A stretch of 64,000 nt of DNA from NCBI RefSeq assembly GCF_025506335.1, contig NZ_JANZYO010000006.1, positions 164,349-228,348 on the forward strand, read 5' to 3'. A model generated the notes under the pieces. That model was given only the letters and a program-made list of their open reading frames with translations. It did not search any database and was not told where the DNA came from. Positions 58,315-64,000 of the stretch are shown piece by piece. Position numbers and translations under genes: made by a program. Every line of letters starts with the position of its first letter. The stretch's first letter is position 1. This DNA is from Mumia quercus. Lineage in GTDB: Bacteria > Actinomycetota > Actinomycetes > Propionibacteriales > Nocardioidaceae.

Positions 58315-59658
58315 TCACATCGAGAGGGATGGCCCGGTTGCCCCGCTGGCGGGACGATGCACGATCGCGGAATGCAGTTCGGCTCGGCTCCTGGCGGCAC
58401 CTCGCGGCGCGGATGGCGGCTCGGGGGTCGGGCGGAGTCGGTCGCGGACGAGTTCGACGATGGGGGTGTGGTCGGTCTCGCCGAGCGGGATGTAGCGCTC
58501 CCTGGGTGGCGCGACCATCTGGCCGCTGTTCTCGACGATGCGCGGCATCTTCATCCGGGTGAAGTAGATATTTCGCTTGATGCCAGCGTCGATAACGTCG
58601 GCGATCCGGGTGTCGAGTTTGGTGAAGAGCGTGGTGAACGCATGCAGGACGCGCCGGTCGAAGTCGGCGTCGGGGCGGATCGCTTTGAGCCTGCTGACAG
58701 CGTTGGCGCCCTCGGCCACCGCGAGCCCACCGGTTCCGACCTGGCCACCGACCTCGCGCAACTCGTGTTGGAGATCGAGGTAGGTCTGTGCCCGACTGGG
58801 CCACGCTTGTTGGAGGTCTGGGTCGATCTTTGCGGCCAGCTTCGCGAGTCCTTCGGATAGGAGTCGCTGGGAGTCGACCACGAGGCGCAGGTTCGTCGCG
58901 CTGGGGAAGGACTGCATCCGAATCACGAGGTTGTGCTCGGCCTGGAGCACTCCGAGCAGACCTGGTTTGGCGGGTCCGGGGATGACCTTGGTCTTGGGGC
59001 GCCAGCCGCGCATGTCGATCGCGTAGTCGGGCGGCTCCAGGCTGGCGTCGAGGGCGCATGCCAAGGCTGCCCAGCCGAGCCGGTCGGAACGGTGGAGCTT
59101 CTCCCAACCGGGGACCGTCGAGTAGCGCTGGTCGAGCACGATCAGGGCACGGACGGTGGCCGCGATGTCGCCGATGAGCGTCTGGGTCTGCCGGGTGTCA
59201 AGGCTGCCGTAGTCGAGTCCGGCTTCGAAGTCATGCTCGCCGAGCGCCGCGGCACGGGCGATCTGTCGCCAGTGTTCGACCATCGGCAGGTCGTGAGGAG
59301 TGATCAGCTCCTCGAGGCCAGGCAGACGTGCGGTCGATGCTTCGACAGTCTGGTTGAGCGCGTGCCGTAATGCTGCCAATCCGCCGTGCTGGATGGCGGG
59401 TAAGCGGAATGGGTTCGCGACGGTCGGGTTCAGGTTGCTGGCGGCCCGTGGTGCCACGGCGCCAACGGCCTCCTGGCACCACACGAGGGCGGACTGCCGG
59501 TAGCGGCGGATCTGCTCTCCGATCTGGCGGCGCTCAGCCTCGGTCGTCGTGATCGGGACCGTATGGGTGCCACCGCCTCCGATCCGGAGCTGGACTCGGT
59601 GCTGCTTCAGCAGCGATGACAGCTCTGCGCGCAGCAGTGCGCTGTTCTCGCCGTACAT
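58315..59658 (-). CDS. Element-borne protein of unknown function
   Basis: The 447-residue protein is mostly helical with no membrane segment, no signal and no nucleotide-binding motif that I can see. Segments such as LRRYRQSALVWCQEA-like RRYRQSALVWCQEAVGAV and LDLQHELREVGGQVGTG suggest coiled or bundled helices. I do not recognise it, although proteins of this kind accompany DUF4913 and SSB genes in actinobacterial integrative elements. Its start shares one base with the stop of the upstream 99-residue gene (TGATG). It is convergent with the integrase, 49 bases away. Confidence 0.65.
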   Translation of the reverse strand: MYGENSALLRAELSSLLKQHRVQLRIGGGGTHTVPITTTEAERRQIGEQIRRYRQSALVWCQEAVGAVAPRAASNLNPTVANPFRLPAIQHGGLAALRHALNQTVEASTARLPGLEELITPHDLPMVEHWRQIARAAALGEHDFEAGLDYGSLDTRQTQTLIGDIAATVRALIVLDQRYSTVPGWEKLHRSDRLGWAALACALDASLEPPDYAIDMRGWRPKTKVIPGPAKPGLLGVLQAEHNLVIRMQSFPSATNLRLVVDSQRLLSEGLAKLAAKIDPDLQQAWPSRAQTYLDLQHELREVGGQVGTGGLAVAEGANAVSRLKAIRPDADFDRRVLHAFTTLFTKLDTRIADVIDAGIKRNIYFTRMKMPRIVENSGQMVAPPRERYIPLGETDHTPIVELVRDRLRPTPEPPSAPRGAARSRAELHSAIVHRPASGATGPSLSM

Positions 59659-59957
59659 CAGGGCTCGTCCAGTGCCCGAGCATCCGCGAGCGCGGCAAGG
59701 AGCAGCTCCATCTGGAGGGCATCGAGGCCGTAGTCGAACAGCTGTTGAACGGCCGAGACAGCGACCGCCATGAGGATGTCGCGGTCGTCGGTGATACCGA
59801 AGGTGTCGAGAGCGGGTACGTCGTCGCCGTGGGCCCAGTCCAGTTCGATGAGGGCACGCTCGAAGGCGGAGGAGGCCTCAACGGTACGGGCGTGATCAGC
59901 GAGAGCTGCGATATGGGAGCGGGCCTCGGCAAGGGTGACCGCGTGGGCAAGCAGCAT
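59658..59957 (-). CDS. Small acidic protein of unknown function
   Basis: The 99-residue acidic, leucine- and alanine-rich helical protein (for example DILMAVAVSAVQQLFDYGLD) has no recognised motif. It is translationally coupled to the downstream 447-residue gene by TGATG, so the two products probably act together. It lies 120 bases downstream of the DUF4913 gene in the same direction. Confidence 0.6.
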   Translation of the reverse strand: MLLAHAVTLAEARSHIAALADHARTVEASSAFERALIELDWAHGDDVPALDTFGITDDRDILMAVAVSAVQQLFDYGLDALQMELLLAALADARALDEP

Positions 59958-60076
59958 GGGCTTCTACTTTCGGCGGAGGGAGCACGACCAACCACCGTGC
60001 GGCCGGCAGCGGGATCGTTCGCGGCGAGTTGTTCAAGCTGTGGACAACTGGGTGGGGTGGACGGCCTGTGAACGCG

Positions 60077-60649
60077 CTACGGCGTCGAGCGGATCTGCTC
60101 TTCGATGCGCCGCCGCGCGGCGACGTCTTCGCGCACGAACAGGAGGAAGTCGGCGTAGCGGTCGACGATCTCGACCTCGCCGCCGGTCTCTCGGAGGGCT
60201 TCGCCGGGCCAGGTGGTCTGTCTCGTGGGTCGGTCACGGTCGAGTCGGCAGCCGGCCGTGGAGACCCACTCGCGTAGCCGGTGGCGGCACTCGGCGAAGT
60301 CGCGATGCCACCCGATCGGCCCCGAGGGTGTGCCCTCGGAGTTGTAGGCGTTGAGCCAGTGGGTGTGCAAGGCCGAGAGTTCCCAGACGAGCTCGTCGTG
60401 GCGATGCCAGTACGGCGGCACCACCGTCGGCGGCAGCCCGTAGGTCAGGCGCAGCCAGTCGACCCAGGCGTCCAGGTCGGTCCACTCAGCCATCGCCTCG
60501 TCAGCCGAGAGCAGGTTCCAGTTGATCGGGCGAAGCGACTCTTGGTCGTTGAAGTCGGCGGTCCCGAACACCGCGTCGGGACCGCCGAACTCCGAGTCGC
60601 CGTCCTCGAGGTCCAGCAGGGTCTGCTGGCCGTGAAGGTCGGTACTCAT
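60077..60649 (-). CDS. DUF4913 family protein
   Basis: The 190-residue protein has the tryptophan-rich core of DUF4913 (DAWVDWLRLTYGLPPTVVPP, then WHRHDELVWELSALHTHWLN), about residues 60-110, after an acidic N-terminus. The family is typical of actinobacterial integrative elements and plasmids and has no known function. It lies 11 bases downstream of the SSB-like gene in one operon. I chose the ATG at 60649 because the in-frame extension upstream overlaps the SSB gene. Confidence 0.78.
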   Translation of the reverse strand: MSTDLHGQQTLLDLEDGDSEFGGPDAVFGTADFNDQESLRPINWNLLSADEAMAEWTDLDAWVDWLRLTYGLPPTVVPPYWHRHDELVWELSALHTHWLNAYNSEGTPSGPIGWHRDFAECRHRLREWVSTAGCRLDRDRPTRQTTWPGEALRETGGEVEIVDRYADFLLFVREDVAARRRIEEQIRSTP

Positions 60650-60660
60650 CGTCGGCACCC

Positions 60661-61092
60661 TCAGATGCCGACGGCCTGGGCAGGCTCGTTGACCACCGTC
60701 ATGTCGTTGGTCGGCGGGTCGGGCTGCTTGGCCGGGGTGCGGTCCACGACGTAGCGGGTGCGGGCGCACTCGTGCCCGATGCGCCGGGCAACGAACTGCT
60801 CACGGATCTCACTAGGACCGCCGGGGCGCTCCTGCTCGTACTCGTGGACGTAGCCCGAGGCGACGATCTGGTCACCGGGCTTGAACCTCGGGTACGCCCG
60901 CTCGGCCGCACGGTCGAACAGCACCAGGTCGCAGTAGACCGGGTCGAGCTTGGTGAACGACCCGTCGACTTCCTTGCGGTGCTGCTCGATGCCGACCCGG
61001 CAGTAGAACCGGGCGTGGCCCTTGCCGGTGAAGGTCAGCTCTGGCGCGGTGGCGATGAATCCCTGGAGACTCATCTGGGTGGGAATCGTCAT
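60661..61092 (-). CDS. Single-stranded DNA-binding protein (SSB-like)
   Basis: The 143-residue protein has an OB-fold pattern of the SSB family: MSLQGFIATAPELTFTGKGH, ARFYCRVGIEQHR, YCDLVLFDRAAERAY and QIVASGYVHEYEQE. It lacks the acidic DDIPF-type C-terminal tip of chromosomal SSB. AGGAG precedes the ATG at 61092. On an integrative element it probably protects single-stranded DNA during transfer or replication. Confidence 0.82.
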   Translation of the reverse strand: MTIPTQMSLQGFIATAPELTFTGKGHARFYCRVGIEQHRKEVDGSFTKLDPVYCDLVLFDRAAERAYPRFKPGDQIVASGYVHEYEQERPGGPSEIREQFVARRIGHECARTRYVVDRTPAKQPDPPTNDMTVVNEPAQAVGI

Positions 61093-61272
61093 GACTTGAC
61101 TCCTGACCTCGGGCGGTGCCCCGATGGCGACCACTCTCAGGAGTCAGGTGTTCGCGCCTCGCCAGTCCAAGACCGACATGCGAAGCCGACGTGGGGCGGT
61201 CGGCACGTCGGCCCACTAGATTCCTACCAGTGGACGGCTGGTTGGTCGTTGGACCTGCGAAGGAGGTGCCGG

Positions 61273-62652
61273 GTGGCCATTGACCGCGAGAAGGGCGTCA
61301 GAGTCGTCACCGTCCGCGACCTCCTGAACGAAGACCTGACGATCCCGTCCTATCAACGGCCCTACAGCTGGGAGCCCGCCACCGCCCTCCAACTGTTCGA
61401 CGACATCCGTGAAGCACTGAAGCCAGCGAGCGCTTCTGCAGACAAGGATCAGGCTCACGGGCCGTCGTACGTGCTCGGTGCAGTCATCCTCCACCTGGAC
61501 GACGAGTCTGATCAGACGCACGTCGTCGACGGTCAGCAACGCCTCCTGACGCTCACAATGTTGTTGGACCTACTCGATGGGGCGGGGCAGTTGGATGCCA
61601 GCTCCGGGGTGATGAAGGGCGAAGATCCCGAGGCTCCCGTCGTTCGGGTACGCACGGCGTTGGCTGGCCGCGTCAAACACATGGAGGAGCCGGCGAAGGT
61701 CGTCGCCGAGTTCATACGTGGCAACTGCGAGGTCATCCGCGTGGCAACGGACGACCCGGACGAAGCTTTCCGCGTATTCGACTCGCAGAACTATCGGGGC
61801 AAGCCCCTGCTGCCACATGACCTGCTAAAGGCGTACCACCTTCGCGAGATGCGCGGCGAATCTGACGCCATGCGGGAAGCCCTCGTCGAGGTCTGGCAGA
61901 GCGTCCCCGATGCCGAGCTAGATCGGCTCTTCTCGACCTACCTGTGGCGCATCAAACGGTGGACACGTGGGCTCTCCGCGCCAACCTTCACGACGCGCCA
62001 CGTGGACGCGTTCAAGGGGCTGACCGCCAAGTCGGCAACCACTCCTGGGGCTCGCTATCACCTCGCCGCCCAGGCAGCCGTCCCTATGCTCGCGGCCTGG
62101 GTTGAGCAATCCAACGAATCGGACCGAACGGCCGACCGGACTCGCTTTCAGATTGATGCCCCAGCAGTCGCGGGCAAGTCCTTCTTCGAGATGGTCACGT
62201 TCATGCTGGCGGAGTTGCGGAGACTTCGTCACGAGGGCTTCGACGAGAACTACGCAGACCAGGGCAAGGCAAAGTCATGGGGCACCTTCGCCTCCACCGA
62301 CGACGAGTTCCGCGAGCTGTCATCTCGGGCGAGATATCGATACGTCTCGGAGCTCTACCTAGCCGCGTTGCTGTATTACACGAACAAGTTCGGTGACACG
62401 GAGATTCAAGAGACAAGGCACCGGCTGTTCAAATGGGCTTATAGCCTTCGGACGGCGTACCAGCGGCTCCAGCTCGCTACCGTCAACAACTACGCCAGTT
62501 CATTGAACGACGGCCGATCCGCCTTCGTACTTCTTCGCAGCCTTGAGACTGCCACTGAGCTCCGCAGACTTCGCATCGAGGTCGAAGGGCGAGATGAAGA
62601 TCCGGAGCACGAGAAAGATCTACTCCGCCTCTTGAACCAGCTGGTGGGCTGA
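61273..62652 (+). CDS. DUF262 protein, first of a tandem pair
   Basis: The 459-residue protein has the DUF262 (ParB/GmrS-like) signatures SYQRPYSWE near residue 22 and VVDGQQRLLTL near residue 85, which in GmrSD and SspE form the nucleotide-binding and hydrolysing part. I see no C-terminal HNH-type DUF1524 nuclease motif. AGGAGG six bases before the GTG start gives strong translation. Base composition is less GC-rich than the chromosomal genes, in line with horizontal transfer. Its stop shares a base with the next gene's start (TGATG). A defence function is inferred from family and setting. Confidence 0.83.
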   Translation: MAIDREKGVRVVTVRDLLNEDLTIPSYQRPYSWEPATALQLFDDIREALKPASASADKDQAHGPSYVLGAVILHLDDESDQTHVVDGQQRLLTLTMLLDLLDGAGQLDASSGVMKGEDPEAPVVRVRTALAGRVKHMEEPAKVVAEFIRGNCEVIRVATDDPDEAFRVFDSQNYRGKPLLPHDLLKAYHLREMRGESDAMREALVEVWQSVPDAELDRLFSTYLWRIKRWTRGLSAPTFTTRHVDAFKGLTAKSATTPGARYHLAAQAAVPMLAAWVEQSNESDRTADRTRFQIDAPAVAGKSFFEMVTFMLAELRRLRHEGFDENYADQGKAKSWGTFASTDDEFRELSSRARYRYVSELYLAALLYYTNKFGDTEIQETRHRLFKWAYSLRTAYQRLQLATVNNYASSLNDGRSAFVLLRSLETATELRRLRIEVEGRDEDPEHEKDLLRLLNQLVG

Positions 62653-64000
62653 TGGTCACGAGCCTTGAAGCCACTCTGTTCGCCGTTAGCGACGTCTTCG
62701 GCGAAGACGAAACGCACTACGAGATCCCCATCTACCAACGCAACTTCGCCTGGGGCGTCGAGCAGATCGAACAACTGATCGACGACGTGTGGGCCGCGGC
62801 ACAGGCGGACGCAGACGACTACTTCTTGGGCAACCTGATCGTCGCCCGGAAGCCTCCAAAGCCTGACATGAAGCACGTGACCTTTGAGGTCGTTGATGGA
62901 CAGCAACGGCTAACAACGCTTTTCATGCTGCTGACCTACCTCGGTGTCGATTCGAAGACGCGGTTGACCTACCAATCCAGAAGGAACGCGACCGACGCGC
63001 TGACCCGCCTCGCGACCTCGGACGACGACGAGGGGGCCGGCATCCACCTGGGCTTCAGAGTGATCGAGTCGCGCATGGGAAAGTTCGCGACCTCTGACGA
63101 ACGGAAGGCCTTCCAGGAGTTCCTGGGCGAACGCGTGCAGCTCGTGCGAGCGATCCTTCCGGAACGAACCGACCTCAACAAGTACTTCGAGATCATGAAC
63201 ACCCGCGGCCAGCAGCTGGAGCAAGTGGACATCGTCAAGGCCCGACTCATGAGCTACTTGCGCGATGAGGCAGGAGAAGTCGAGGCCGAAAGAGCCTGCC
63301 TCGCGTGGGTGTGGGATGCCTGCGCGGAGATGGAGTCATACGTTCAGATGGCCCTAACCCCAGGCGACACGGAGTTGCGAGACACGATCTTCAGCCCGAC
63401 CTGGGATCGACTTCAACTTTCGAAGTTCCATGAGTTGCTCGCGAAGCGGCCCCAGGCCGGAGATCGAAGGGGCACAAGCCGGAGCACGGGGGTCGGAGTC
63501 AGGGATGCGCTCCGGCTCTACGCCCAGGCCCCTGAGCAACCGATCGAGGAAGATTCGGAGAACCGTCGGTTCGAGTCACCGGTCAAGTTCCCGAACCTGC
63601 TGCTTCACGCGTTGAAAGTTCTTCGGGGTGCCGGTGACGGAGAGGACGTCGACGGTCATCTAGACGACAGCAAACTGATCAAGCTCTTCGAGGCCGAGTT
63701 CAAGCCGCTCACTGAGGTTCAACGGTCGGACCGTACTAAGGAGTTCGTCGAGGTTCTTCTGCGCTGCAAGTTCATTCTCGACAACTACGTCCTCAAGCGT
63801 GAGTTCACGGCCACGAATGGCGAGGACGGCGCCTGGTCGCTCAAGCGTCTCACTCGTGGAGAATCAGTGTCTCGACGAGAAGGACGGACCCGGGTCAACG
63901 CGCGATTCCCAAATGCCTTCTCGCCCACCAAGGAGGAGTGGGAAGACACTCCGGTCGACGACGCGACGCGCGAGGTGTTGTTGCTCCAGTCGATGTTCCG
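62652..64000 (+). CDS. DUF262 protein, second of a tandem pair, 3' end cut
   Basis: At least 449 residues are visible before the window ends. The N-terminus has IPIYQRNFAWGVEQI (residue 27 on) and VVDGQQRLTTLFMLL near residue 82, the same DUF262 motifs as the upstream protein, but overall similarity is low, so the two are distinct subunits and not a recent duplication. The segment TRGQQLEQVDIVKARLMSYL is also conserved in this family. A nuclease domain, if present, would lie beyond position 64000. Confidence 0.83.
   Translation, partial: MVTSLEATLFAVSDVFGEDETHYEIPIYQRNFAWGVEQIEQLIDDVWAAAQADADDYFLGNLIVARKPPKPDMKHVTFEVVDGQQRLTTLFMLLTYLGVDSKTRLTYQSRRNATDALTRLATSDDDEGAGIHLGFRVIESRMGKFATSDERKAFQEFLGERVQLVRAILPERTDLNKYFEIMNTRGQQLEQVDIVKARLMSYLRDEAGEVEAERACLAWVWDACAEMESYVQMALTPGDTELRDTIFSPTWDRLQLSKFHELLAKRPQAGDRRGTSRSTGVGVRDALRLYAQAPEQPIEEDSENRRFESPVKFPNLLLHALKVLRGAGDGEDVDGHLDDSKLIKLFEAEFKPLTEVQRSDRTKEFVEVLLRCKFILDNYVLKREFTATNGEDGAWSLKRLTRGESVSRREGRTRVNARFPNAFSPTKEEWEDTPVDDATREVLLLQSMF

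Larger units (their letters stand above)
56654..64000 (+). mobile_element. Integrative element inserted at tRNA-fMet, left part
   Basis: Immediately after the tRNA gene come an excisionase, a tyrosine integrase, an SSB-like protein, DUF4913 and unknown small proteins, and DUF262 defence-type genes. Integrases of this kind use tRNA 3' ends as attachment sites, so the left junction should lie within the last bases of the tRNA. The right junction is outside the window. No conjugation or phage structural gene is seen in the visible 7.3 kb, so element type (AICE-like or other genomic island) stays open. Confidence 0.8.

Overview
The window is chromosomal DNA of a high-GC actinobacterium, most likely a member of the Nocardioidaceae/Propionibacteriales. 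The evidence is the strong G/C bias at third codon positions, WhiB7, mycoredoxin, AdnAB, an mce operon, a PPA1309-family protein and many leaderless-type starts. The lineage is an inference from gene content; no 16S gene is present.

Region 1 (1-26.4 kb) is a conserved actinobacterial block whose gene order follows the mycobacterial moeZ-to-Rv3193c neighbourhood: moeZ (5' end cut), an alkyltransferase-like DNA repair protein, the AdnA/AdnB double-strand-break helicase-nuclease, NudC, mycoredoxin, UvrD2, whiB7 with an attenuator leader, an ABC1/UbiB-like kinase operon, a YgjP-type metallopeptidase, a Tat-exported 5'-nucleotidase, a zincin-type hydrolase with a Nudix partner, moaE, a PDZ/Lon-type protease and a UPF0182 membrane protein. 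The themes are DNA repair, redox and antibiotic-stress response. Three kinds of palindromic repeat sit between the genes.

Region 2 (26.4-41.3 kb) is an accessory, regulator-rich and surface-protein-rich stretch. It holds two small XRE regulators behind a paired operator. Next come two tandem copies of a module made of a PucR-type regulator and a degenerate P-type ATPase. The ATPase-like proteins have lost the actuator domain and the catalytic motifs. Each module starts with a short leader peptide overlapping the regulator start (ATGA) under a near-identical 32-bp leader. This is the best candidate here for an undescribed system. Three secreted proteins of unknown function, two RCC1-repeat secreted paralogues and a third PucR-like regulator follow.

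Region 3 (41.4-56.6 kb) is a ten-gene mce operon (lipid/steroid import) that opens with a MceG ATPase fused to a YrbE permease. Upstream of it is a duplicated operator module (TTGTCA-N6-TGACAA plus tandem GGTnACGA). A convergent FAD/NAD-binding protein fused to a TPR-like domain, a ClC-type chloride channel and an initiator tRNA gene follow.

Region 4 (56.6 kb to the end) is the left part of an integrative element inserted at tRNA-fMet. It carries excisionase, tyrosine integrase, an unknown-protein/DUF4913/SSB cluster, and a tandem pair of DUF262 proteins that look like defence cargo. The second DUF262 gene and the right end of the element lie beyond the window.
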